The notes below the pieces were generated by a model. That model had not been told where the DNA came from and did not search any database. It worked only from the letters and a program-made list of their open reading frames with translations. 64,000 bases of DNA. Origin: Blattamonas nauphoetae. Lineage: Eukaryota > Preaxostyla > Oxymonadida. The position numbers and the translations under genes are program-made. Positions 39,413-49,130 of the stretch are shown piece after piece (position 1 is the stretch's first letter; every line of letters starts with the position of its first letter). The stretch is taken from positions 1-64,000 of the forward strand of contig JARBJD010000084.1 of assembly GCA_033064195.1 (NCBI GenBank), read 5' to 3'.

Positions 39413-41351
39413 GGGTGTTGCTACGCGCAGTCCGCGTTATGACTAGAGGCAGTCCGTTTTTTGGGCTAGGGGCAGTCCGTTTTTGCTAGGGGCAGTCCGG
39501 ACATTGCTAGAGGCAGTCCATCGTTTTCTGGGCTATTATTGTAGTTTTTCACTCTTTTATTTGCACTATGACCACAATTACACATATCTTAATTCAAATT
39601 CAGTGAAATGATGAAAATTAGTGAATTGATAGCGAGAATCTTTTATTTTGTTAGATCTGACCGAAAATCAAGTATATGAGATAGAAAGTGTCAATACTAT
39701 CCGAATCGCACCAACGATGAAGGATGAAACACAAGAAGGAGATGATGAACAACCTTATATCCATTTCAATCCAGGATGGACCACAAAAAGTTTTGGATTT
39801 CCAACCACTCTCTCACACATATCTCCACATCATCGTCGTAATTTTCACCCTTTCGGCTGCAATAAACTCTCTTTCCTAAATTCTGTTTGCTTTTTAGTTG
39901 TTGATCTTGTCAGAATTGGATATCAACTGCCGCGTGTGTTTGTGGAGATACCAGAAGGCATGAGGACGAGTGAATGCGGAAGAAAAGAAGACGGAGGGAG
40001 ATGAGCGACCCCGGTTGTGTGACCTCATCTGGCTGGGTCGTTGGAAGATACAGTCGCGCTGGTATTGATGACGTCGGATTGGAACGTGATGTGGGGGAGT
40101 GCTGTGACTGAAATTGGGGTGTATAGGGTTGTGGTGTATTTTGTGTTTTCGTGGTTTGCTCTGTTTCTTTATCGTTCTCCCTGTTTTCTTTGATTCTTGT
40201 GTTTTTGTGTGGCTCACTCAGATTTTTGGAGAACTGCAGGTCTTGATCGTGGAGACAACGACATAGTTGACAGTGCGCTCGCAGCAACGGCTGGTGGACG
40301 AGAGGAGGAGTGGAGAGGGTGGGTTGTGGGGTGGTCGTCTCACAGTAGCCGAGGTTTGTGCGGTGGTCAGCTGTAGTGGGATGAATGCTGTGTGTGCGGA
40401 GAGGTACGAGCGGCAGGAGACGCGTTGGAATGGTGCCAACGTGGCTTGTGAGCACTGCTGATGTTTTTGAGTGGGTTCTTCACCCTCATCTCATTCATGT
40501 TGGTCATCTCCTCTTCGTCTATGTTCACTCATTGTCACTCTCAATTCAATCTTAGTCTGCCGCTGCCTTTTGTGTCGAGCGGGTGGAGAACAATCGCGAA
40601 TGGACGGGAAAAGGAAAACAAGAGAGAGAGGGACAAGTGGATGGAAGGTGTTGGAGGAACTAATGTCGTCGATCGAGAGGGAGAAGAAAAGGAGAGCAGT
40701 GGAGACATCAAAAGATCTAGCGATGAAGAGAAGGAGATGGGGAGAATCAAGAAAGCGGGAAACTGCAGATTCTCCGAATCCTTCTTCGGTTAAACTTGCC
40801 GGATTGGTGAAGTTGAAGGAAGGCCGCGAGGAGAACGAGGAGGGAAGAGACGAGAGAGAGGAGGATCGAGAAAAATACTAATCATCAAAATCAGGAGAAA
40901 AATGGAGAAATGAAAGATGGTTGCAATTTTTTTCACGATTCCCTTCATACATTTCAAGAAACAGAGTCTGAAGGAAAGATGCTCGCCATGCATTGAAATG
41001 GTCATAATATGGTCCGCCATCTCTGTATCACATCTTTCCCTTCAATATCAAGGCTATTTCGATTTGATTGACCGTAAGAAAGACACGTCTCTCACAATTG
41101 GACAGATCAAACAAAGGCCCTCCTAGACCGCTATCAATTCACTAATATTCATCATTTCACTGAATTTGAATTAAGATATGTATAATTGTTGTTATAGTTA
41201 AAAGAAAAGAGGGAAAAAATCCAATAATAGCCCAGAAAACGATGGACTGCCTCAAGCAATACGCGGACTGCCCCTAGCAAAGTCGGACTGCCCCTAGCAC
41301 AAAAAAACGGACTGCCTCTAGTCAAAACGCGGACTGCGCGTAGCACTACCC
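39413..41351. mobile_element. MULE-type non-autonomous element (1939 bp)
   Basis: The terminal inverted repeats begin GGGTGTTGCTACGCGCAGTC (left) and GGGTAGTGCTACGCG (right, complement) and run about 125 bp, to CTGGGCTATTATTG. They are flanked by 9-bp direct repeats GATGAGGAC at 39404-39412 and 41352-41360; receptor gene 2 has a single copy at the same place. A 9-bp duplication and long G-starting repeats fit the Mutator superfamily. The repeats contain four or five copies of a (C/G)CTAG(A/G)GGCAGTCCG unit. The interior has small open frames (39648-40004, 40471-40881) but nothing resembling a transposase. Confidence 0.85.
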
Positions 41352-41372
41352 GATGAGGACGATCAGAACGAT

Positions 41373-42261
41373 CAGTCACGGACAAAAGTAAGTGGCCACC
41401 CCTTCCTGCATTTATGAACAAATGATATTTCACACTTTTTTCGTAAACACTTCACATCACTGAAAGACGGAAATTTTTCAAATATAAAAAGGGAGTAGTG
41501 TGGTGAAGTGGAAATCAAGAGATTTGACTGATGTGCCCTGGGAGGCACTTTTGATTGCGGATGTCACAATATGTCTCCTCTTCCAAGAAGAGGAGATGTG
41601 ACCTGTATAGTCTGTTCCTCCACTGAGAGCTCTCAACTTCCACTCCTCGCAGAGATACTGGACGATCCGCGACGAAAAAGTGTGTTTTCTCTCTTCTTCA
41701 TCCCTCTTCAGCCAGCTTTGTAAAGACATCAAACGCTCTCTCTGACGATGTTATTGAGTATTCTCACTTTCTCTCAATTGTAAAGACCTGCTGTAGGGAA
41801 CATGAGATTCGCACATTTTCTCCCACATTTTTTCACACCACAATTGTCAGCTCTCTATCGAACAAGGACAGAATAAGCATTCTGACGACAAGTTAAAGAG
41901 GTTGGAAGTGTTGCACGGTTGTCAGAAGAGGGTTGAAGAAGAGAGAAAACACACTTTTTCGTCGCGGATCGTCCAGTATCTCTGCGAGGAGTGGAAGTTG
42001 AGAGCTCTCAGTGGAGGAACAGACTATACAGGTCACATCTCCTCTTCTTGGAAGAGGAGACATATTGTGACATCCGCAATCAAAAGTGCCTCCCAGGGCA
42101 CATCAGTCAAATCTCTTGATTTCCACTTCACCACACTACTCCCTTTTTATATTTGAAAAATTTCCGTCTTTCAGTGATGTGAAGTGTTTACGAAAAAAGT
42201 GTGAAATATCATTTGTTCATAAATGCAGGAAGGGGTGGCCACTTCCTTTTGTCCGTGACTG
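41373..42261. mobile_element. Palindromic foldback-type element (889 bp)
   Basis: The ends read CAGTCACGGACAAAAG and its complement. The arms (about 41373-41711 and 41923-42261, about 339 bp each) are nearly identical inverted repeats around a 210-bp centre. The flanks carry GAT on both sides (41370-41372 and 42262-42264), and gene 2 has a single GAT there, so a 3-bp target duplication is likely. The CAGT..CGGACAAAAG start resembles some Tc1/mariner-like ends, but the duplication is not TA, so the superfamily is open. The arms encode the same 84-residue frame in mirror image; this is a by-product of the palindrome. Confidence 0.8.
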
Positions 42262-45072
42262 GATCAACAAAATCAGTGCCAGAAGAACACAGACAACGAC
42301 GGGAATGATCCAGATGAGCTTTGACGAAATCCCTCCTTGCGACATGTTCCCTTTTCCTGTCGACGATGCTGAAGCGAACAGGAATGAATTCGAAGTTGTC
42401 CGATTGTCTCCAAACACCAGCCTGCCACGCCATTCGAAGGAGGAGTTGAGAGACGAGAGCGATGTTTTGAGATCCACTTGTCCAACAATCTCAGTTTCCG
42501 TCCATTTTGTCGTTGCCAGCGAGTGCAGAGAGAGAAGAGCAGATCCACCCTGAACACTCTTCGAAGAATCCCACTCAAACACTTCCACATCCAGACAACA
42601 CGGCACAAGCATCTCTCCTTTCACAGAGAAGTGGATGATGTTCGTCTTTTTCTCGAGGTTCGTGGAGGAAGTGTCAGAGTCGAGAGTGGGAACGAAGAGA
42701 GGAGACGAGACAATGTCTTGAACTCCATCGATCGGACAATCGTCGGCATCAATCCAAGCTGATGGAGTGTTCCAAGTCCCATCACCCTTCGAAAGAGAGT
42801 CAATCATCAGTTTTCCTTCTCCTTCGCAGTGGATGTTCTGTCTCGCCGATGTGAACGACGAGTTCGAAAGTCCGTTGTCAGAGAACTCTCCTTTCGAGAT
42901 TGTCAGTTCTCCTCCTTTCTGAACAATCCCTCCAGATCCAAGTCCTTTCATCGTCACTGACGACAGATTCGCTTTCGATTCAACAAAATGAAGGAATCCT
43001 GTCTTCCATCCACAAATCGATCCTTCCGAGTTCGATTCTGTGCTGCTTGATCCTTCGATCGAACACAATTGGATTGTGATTGTGGATGATTGGGCAGAGA
43101 TGAACACGAATGATGACGAAGAGGAAGTGGACATTGTGAGGAGTGTCAATCCACATTCGCCATTCGTGAGCGAGAGAAGAGAAGTATCCGAATTGGTCAT
43201 CGACGATGGTTGCGAAAGAGAGAGGAGGGACTGATCCATGTTTCCTGATGTCAGTTTGAATGGAAGAGATGTCACGAACAGTGGTGAGGAGAGCGATGCT
43301 GGTTTCACAATTCGCATCATCGTGTTGTGAATCGAGAGTCGGGAGGCCAGATTCCACGCTCGTTCGATTCGGAGACACGTCGAGACATTTGCTCCACTCC
43401 GAATCATCGAAGAGTCAAAAGGATCGTCGGAGCACACACAGATTGTCAGTTCAGACGGTTTCTGAGGTGTTGAGACGGAAACACCATCTGCAGCGATCAC
43501 ATTTTCTCCATTTGACAGATCTGTGATCGAATACGTTGAACCAAAATCGAGGCCTTCATCCAGCCCCATCATCACAACCTCGCTCTTTCCTTTCGTGCTC
43601 GAGCTGAATGAAACTTGGAGTGTGATTGTTGAATCGAGCGTCAAATCGAATGTGGAGTCTGAAGGGAGGTGTTCTCCAGTGAGAACGACGGACAATAAAA
43701 TGCCTTGGGAGTTCAATTCGACAGAGGTATCAGTGATGCGAGCAGCGGTTGGCGGATTAACTGAAAGTTCAGAGGATGCGAACGACGGAGTCCCAACAAC
43801 AATTCCAGAGTCAGTTCCATTGTCAATCTTCGTCACTGTGCACGTTTGCCCAAACTGCAGAGATGTTGGATCAGAGTTGGAGAGAAGCAGTGTCGACGAT
43901 GATGCAGATGTCGTTCCAGAGGCAACAACAGTGAACGTCCGAGTGTGAGCATTGTCTGGTCCACTTCCTGTCACAACTCCAGACACTTCCACTGTGTATG
44001 TTTCTTTTTCAACGAATCCTAAGCCGGTCACAACAAGTCTGATTGACGTTTCCGCCTTGTCAGTCACTTCAATATGAGTCACACGAACTGGCTCCACAGG
44101 CATCTGAACTCCAACCAATCCAAATTGAACTGAATTCGATCGACCTGTCGCTTTCAGGGATTCAACCTTGTACAACACTCCAAATTTCATCTGTTGGGCT
44201 CGTTTACCTTCGTCGGTCTCAAATGGATACAACACTTCTTCCTGTACTCCAATCGTTCCCGATGGCGATGTAGTCATTGTCCGAGTCAATCTCTCGTTAG
44301 CTGAGTCTTGTCCAACCAGTGTCAGCGTGTATTCCTTCCCTTTCTCCAACTCCACACTCGAAAACGACAGCGTCACTTTCCATTCGCCTTCCGATGAGAT
44401 ATCCACTTCACTCACTTCAATCTGAGAAAGCCGAGCCACCGTCGGAATCGTGAACGACACAGGATGGTCGATTTCGATCGACAGTTCCGGTGTTGTCACA
44501 CTCTTCACTTCTTTCACAATCCATGTTCCTCATTCCTTCCACACAGATTCTCCACTAATCACTCCCAAATCTTTCGACCCTGTCGATTTTCCATCAATAT
44601 CTGTGCTTAACTCCACTTCGAATGAAGTTCCTTCTTGCAATGTCATCGTATATTGTCCATCTTCAAAGTCTCTTCCTTCAAAATGAACGCTTGCTTTTGT
44701 GTGGCTCGCATCCAATGAACAGACTGCTGATGTGAGTGATGAGACTGTCTTCGGGACTTGGAAGATGGGAGAGGTTGGGAAGGAAATGATGTGACCAGGA
44801 AGAAAGGCAGAAACGATCGAATAGTCGGAGAGAGGTGTCTGAAGAAGACCAGTTTCGCCAATCGACACAGAACACGATCCAATCGACGACGACGACATCG
44901 GGAACTCCAAAACATGACCAATGTTCGGAATTCCATTCTCTTCTTCAACTCGCGTTCCATCAACATTCGACACAACAACCAGCAATGTTCCAGACACAAC
45001 CTTGTCCAGGGTCACTTCCACATCAGCTGTCGTTCCTTTCACTTCGGCAGTGAGTGAAATGAGAGTGATTTG

Positions 45073-45634
45073 CAGGGTTCTGAGTGGTCCGACCAATTCA
45101 GGTAAAGCTGAGTACAATTGTCCTCACCCGACCACTTTGGGGGTGAGGACAATTTCTCTAAACGGGCACTTCGAATCAACTCTTCTGGTGATGTCCCCTT
45201 CTCGTTCTTTTCACATATTTCGGAAATTATTCAATTAATTGTCTTTATATTTCACTTTCACACTTCAAAATGTCTCGGTTTAGTGTCACAAACTTTTTTC
45301 GACCAGCGGATTCAGCTCTGAAAGGGTCAGATCAATCTCCGCAATTTAGAATCTCATTTCTTTGGAATTCTTTCAGTTAAATGGATTTCATGTGACGATT
45401 TTTTCGATCTTTTCAGGTGAATTGAGGTCATTCAGATTACGACGGTGATGGAGTCAACCAAAAAAGTACAATGTCACAACTTTATATTCTATGGACAATT
45501 AATTCTCATTTCAAGAATTTATGGATAATATGATAGTGATATGATGAAATATTGTGAAAGAAAAGTAAATTATAAAGCAGGATTTTGGTGGGATCAAAAA
45601 AGCGTGGGATCAGTGGGATCAAATCAGAACCCTG
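45073..45634. mobile_element. hAT-type MITE, copy 2 (562 bp)
   Basis: It begins CAGGGTTCTGAGTGG and ends GATCAAATCAGAACCCTG, with perfect 8-bp duplications GTGATTTG at 45065-45072 and 45635-45642. It is of the same family as the MITE at 6324-6844. A 14-bp perfect hairpin (AATTGTCCTCACCC, 45116-45129, with its complement at 45141-45154) lies near the left end. It splits receptor gene 3 between the beta-helix and Ig-like regions. Confidence 0.9.
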
Positions 45635-46520
45635 GTGATTTGGGTCGGAAATATGGAAAGGACTTCACCATGATCTGTATTGTCAATTTCAACGTACACA
45701 AGACTTGAGAAGTATTTTGAATGCGATGCACAGTTCGAGACGGTTGTCGAGTCCAGTCTTGGAACTTGACGTGCTGAACTGAAGTAGATGACACGGCCTT
45801 TTCCACTTGCTGCATTACAATCCACAAAGAGGAGAGAAGAGAGTTGGACTGACGTACACGTCTGGAAAAACATTGCCCCTCCTCCATACGAATATGTGAT
45901 CTGGGTTTGGCAATTCTGGAAGAGAGAATTTGAGATGGTTCCTCCTGACGGTGCAGTTGACGAGAAGAAACCCATTGCTCCACCATAATGGACCGCATTT
46001 GAGTTTAAGAAGACACATTCTGAGACGGTGGATTCACTGGGATTATCGACTCTTAGAGAGGTGTCAGAGTTCGCGGAACAAGACGTGAAGGATGAGGACT
46101 TGAGAATGAGTTTGTTTGTCACCCCAGTTGGGAAGATGATGCAGATTCCTCCAGTCGAATAAGTCGCAGAACACGAATCAAACGAACAAGACTCGATATG
46201 AACATCGACTTGCTGATCGAGGGAGTAGATCGCCCCGCCATGATCAGCCGCAAAGCATCCCTTGACCGTGCACTGCGTGAACGAGAAGAGAGGGTGTTTG
46301 CTGTCAAGGACTGTTTTGATTGTGAACTGTTTTTTCTCGTTTGTGGCATCCACGAGGCAGGAGAGGAAGGAGGAGTTCAGACTCAGAAGACTCCCGCCAC
46401 CATTCAGTGAACGAATCGATAGTAGTGTATAGAACGATTTGGGAACCACATTGACATCGACGATACTACTGGAGAAATTGTCAACTTTATTTTTTTATTT
46501 AATTTTTTAATCAGTATAAA

Positions 46521-46745
46521 ATGAGTAGAGCATTGACACCAACTCAACTACTGGAACTGTTAGAACCCGAACATTTGATTCTGAAATCACCACCAACTCT
46601 GAATCGACTTGGAACCACATATCTCACGGCGAGCACTTTCGAATATGTTCACGAAGATAAACCAGATGATATTTATCGAGTGTACGTAAATTGTTTCGTC
46701 AAAGATATCTTGCTGCAACGAATGGATGCACCAAAGAAAAGTTAA
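46521..46745 (+). CDS. Short element gene (74 aa), element C
   Basis: It begins MSRALTPTQLLELLEPEHLI right after a T-rich promoter-like stretch (TTTATTTTTTTATTTAATTTTTTAATCAG, 46488-46516 region). It ends inside the next open frame. No domain recognised; mixed helical and polar. Confidence 0.45.
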   Translation: MSRALTPTQLLELLEPEHLILKSPPTLNRLGTTYLTASTFEYVHEDKPDDIYRVYVNCFVKDILLQRMDAPKKS

Positions 46746-47086
46746 TTGAATCAATGCAAAGAGAGAATTGTGAACTCATCTCCGAATATACTTATTCTAG
46801 TTCACCAGTCACATACCGACATGAAGGAATTGAGTGGAAAGTTGTGCCAGCAAAGTGGATGAAAGGATTTCGAGCTCATGATTGTAAACGAAATCGATAC
46901 ACTCAATCATTTGTTGAAAACGAATTGAGAAAGGAAAACTGTGAACTCGTTGGACCATACACAAAAGTTCTTGAACCATTCAAATATCGTTGCTTAGACA
47001 CAGGAATTGTTCATTTTGTTCGCTTGGACAATTGGTTGTATTTTGGAGATCGACCTCACTTACGTAAACGTCATGAGAGGTCATAA
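46691..47086 (+). CDS. Repeat-domain protein (ENCELV family), element C
   Basis: This has two copies of a domain of about 55 residues: the first KLIESMQRENCELISEYTYS then PVTYRHEGIEWKVVPAKWMK, the second SFVENELRKENCELVGPYTK then PFKYRCLDTGIVHFVRLDNW. Each copy has helix, ENCEL strand, turn, aromatic strand and Trp. The layout recalls small modules next to viral endonucleases that bind DNA, but this is a resemblance of pattern only. The true start is unclear. Confidence 0.5.
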   Translation: MFRQRYLAATNGCTKEKLIESMQRENCELISEYTYSSSPVTYRHEGIEWKVVPAKWMKGFRAHDCKRNRYTQSFVENELRKENCELVGPYTKVLEPFKYRCLDTGIVHFVRLDNWLYFGDRPHLRKRHERS

Positions 47087-47168
47087 AAGTGACGAAATCA
47101 AAATAGTTCTTTACAAGAGATTAAAATGTTGAAAAATATATTTTTCATTTTTTTTTATTTTGTACTAA

Positions 47169-47594
47169 ATGAATACAACGGAAATCTATAACGTCTCGTC
47201 AGAGACTTCGAACACTTCCAAGTGGAGCCAAAGACGTCGAACGAATGCAAAGCAAGCGTTGATCGAGTCGATGAAAAAGGAGAATTGTGAGCTCGTTTCT
47301 GATTACATTCACGGGTCAACACCGGTCATTTATGTTCATGATGGCGTTGAGTGGAGGATAAAACCGAAGTTGTGGAATCAAGGGAATCGTCCTCACAAGT
47401 CACAACGTCGTCACTACACTCAATCGTTTGTTGAAAACGAACTGAGGAAATACAACTGTGAGCTCGTTGGTGAGTACAATCAAGTGCTCACACCGTTCAC
47501 GTATCGGGTGATAGGAGATGATAAAGTTTACAAAATCAGACTCGATTCATGGTTAAAAGCCAAAAATAAACCACCTTTGAGAAATCGAAAATAA
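47169..47594 (+). CDS. Repeat-domain protein (ENCELV family, 141 aa), element C
   Basis: It starts MNTTEIYNVSSETSNTSKWS after a long T-rich upstream motif (TTTTTTTTTTATTTTGTACTAAATG). It carries two domain copies: QALIESMKKENCELVSDYIH with PVIYVHDGVEWRIKPKLWNQ, and SFVENELRKYNCELVGEYNQ with PFTYRVIGDDKVYKIRLDSW. The tail is basic. The first domain is also in the short ORFs at 9770-9982 and 51626-51838. Basic composition suggests nucleic-acid binding. Confidence 0.6.
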   Translation: MNTTEIYNVSSETSNTSKWSQRRRTNAKQALIESMKKENCELVSDYIHGSTPVIYVHDGVEWRIKPKLWNQGNRPHKSQRRHYTQSFVENELRKYNCELVGEYNQVLTPFTYRVIGDDKVYKIRLDSWLKAKNKPPLRNRK

Positions 47595-47638
47595 TGACTT
47601 AACTTTTTTTTATTTTTTTATTTTTTAATTTGTAGTAA

Positions 47639-48457
47639 ATGACAACACCCATTCAGTCACTTAAAAAGTATATTCGACAAATTCAGGAACTATTTCCAAA
47701 TACTATTTTCGCTTTGAATGATGGTCGAACATATAATCCAAATAGTACATACTATCAACGTCATTATTCATTTCTCCTTTCAATGCTACGACACCGAGAT
47801 GTTGAGTTTCCATATCCAACAGTTAATCTCAATTTCAACACTCTTCAAGTATTTCTGAAAGAAGTGAAAAACAGACGAGAGATGGCATCAGAGGATCACA
47901 ATGTCATCATCATGGACATGAAAGCACATCCGAGAATTAACGAAACTGAATTGAAAAGGGAAGTGTTCAAAATCACACGGAAACTGAAGTCGATTGAGGA
48001 GAAATTGGTGGATCATTGGATGAAGAATCTACTGATCATTCAAAAGAAAAATGAACAAATGGAAAACAGAGAAGTGAAGCACTTTGATGGATTCAATGAA
48101 TGTATTGTACTTGCGGAACCACGAAACAAAACTGCATTTGATTCCTGTTTATTGAAGGCACGAAAGAAGTTCAAAAAGAACGAGGTTGATAAGGTTAATG
48201 CTAATGGAAAACCTTATCAGTTGTACTTCCACAATCATTTGAAAACTGTTGAGGAAATCACCACCTTCATCAAATCTGTGTACGACAAAGAGAAGGATCA
48301 TCCATTCAAGATCAGCATCGATTTTGGAAAGATTGTTGAAAGAAAAGATGGTGATGAGACGCTGTACAACGATTTCAGACCAGAACTGGAGAATTCATCG
48401 AAGAGTTTTCCGACGGTGAGTAGTATAGTAGACGATTTGGGAACCAGATTGAAATAG
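47639..48457 (+). CDS. Unknown element protein (272 aa), element C
   Basis: It begins MTTPIQSLKKYIRQIQELFP after TTTTTTTATTTTTTATTTTTTAATTTGTAGTAAATG. It is mostly helical and charged; the middle (REVFKITRKLKSIEEKLVDH) is likely a coiled coil. The last dozen codons (from about 48419) fall in the terminus of element B, so the original C-terminus is probably different. No family recognised. Confidence 0.5.
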   Translation: MTTPIQSLKKYIRQIQELFPNTIFALNDGRTYNPNSTYYQRHYSFLLSMLRHRDVEFPYPTVNLNFNTLQVFLKEVKNRREMASEDHNVIIMDMKAHPRINETELKREVFKITRKLKSIEEKLVDHWMKNLLIIQKKNEQMENREVKHFDGFNECIVLAEPRNKTAFDSCLLKARKKFKKNEVDKVNANGKPYQLYFHNHLKTVEEITTFIKSVYDKEKDHPFKISIDFGKIVERKDGDETLYNDFRPELENSSKSFPTVSSIVDDLGTRLK

Positions 48458-49130
48458 TCGTTGAAAACCAAAGTTGAAAGTCAATTCCGATTGACCATTT
48501 CTAAATCTTGTATTAAAAGGAATTTGGGACATTTCAATGATGCCAATATTTGACCTAAATTCCAAAAATATGTCCAATATTTTGACCTCATTTTAAGCGT
48601 CAATTTTGAAGCAAATTTTTGTCATAATCCAAAAATGTTGTCACTTTTTTCGATGTTTTTTCACTTTTGAACTCGAACACAGTGAATCCAACTTGAGAAC
48701 CACTTCGAAAAAAATCGAAAATAATTCTAAAATGTCGAGGACGATGTGAGTCGTCGATCAAAACAATCCTGATGAAAATCGGTTGAGAATTCGTGGAGTT
48801 ACGTACCGAACAGTGGTCGAAAAAGTGACAAAAAAGTCGATTTTCAGATTTCGCTACTAACAACTACTTTATGTCTCAAATTCACCTCAAACATCTTCAA
48901 AAATTACAAAATCGATTTCGAAAGGTGAGATTCGCGATAAAAAACACTTTTTGGAAAAAAAGTTTGATCCGACCCATTGAGGATTTTTACGAGTCGAAAT
49001 TTTCGAGATACGGTATGGACCCTGTCTTCCATCATCTTTCGCTCAGGAATCGTCCTCTTATGACGCCTTTTTGTGTTAGATCGGATAAAAACGCCTTCTG
49101 GCAACTTTAGGTATGAACCTTTTCACGTCA
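48419..49130. repeat. Terminal region of Polinton B
   Basis: The first 230 bp correspond to the terminus of A (12542 inward), including AATCTTGTATTAA and GTCAATTTTGAAGCAAATTT. A further block around 48730-48810 (GATGAAAATCGGTTGAGAATTCG) matches A at about 11280-11350, about 1.2 kb from A's end but only 0.3 kb from B's. No gene is supported here. Confidence 0.6.

Larger units (their letters stand above)
38447..46420 (-). pseudogene. Surface receptor gene 3 (pseudogene with three transposon insertions)
   Basis: This is a paralogue of receptor gene 2. Reading on the minus strand: beta-helix region 46420-45643; MITE; Ig-like and second beta-helix regions about 45064-42262; palindromic element; a few host bases; MULE-type element; kinase-like tail 39403-38447, ending SHNVVQ like gene 2. 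The first part of the gene, including the signal peptide, is missing where Polinton-type DNA begins at 46421. An in-frame TGA lies at 44530-44532, in WKE-GTW where gene 2 has WTEGGTY. Two of the insertions fall in or just after the membrane-helix coding sequence (WIIPVVVCVLLALILLI). The tail lacks HRD and DFG motifs. The gene is certainly dead in this copy. Confidence 0.85.
46421..48418 (+). mobile_element. Polinton-type element C, terminal part
   Basis: It starts exactly where homology to the receptor family ends, with AGTAGTGTATAGAACGATTT, very like the element B terminus (AGTAGTATAGTAGACGATTT at 48419). It carries three or four genes with the element-type T-rich promoters and a repeat domain also found in A and B. 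The simplest reading is the end of a third related element, into which B inserted at 48418/48419; the remainder would lie beyond B. Alternatively it is a duplicated end of B. The host bases before it are ATCGAT. A fossil fragment. Confidence 0.55.

Noticed and set aside
39910-40455. A 181-residue open frame in the MULE-type element.
   Set aside because: It is proline/threonine-rich low-complexity text without transposase features and overlaps other equally open frames.
41478-42156. Two identical 84-residue open frames in opposite orientation (41478-41732 and 41902-42156).
   Set aside because: They are the mirror images of one sequence in the arms of a palindromic element. No start context or family supports a protein.
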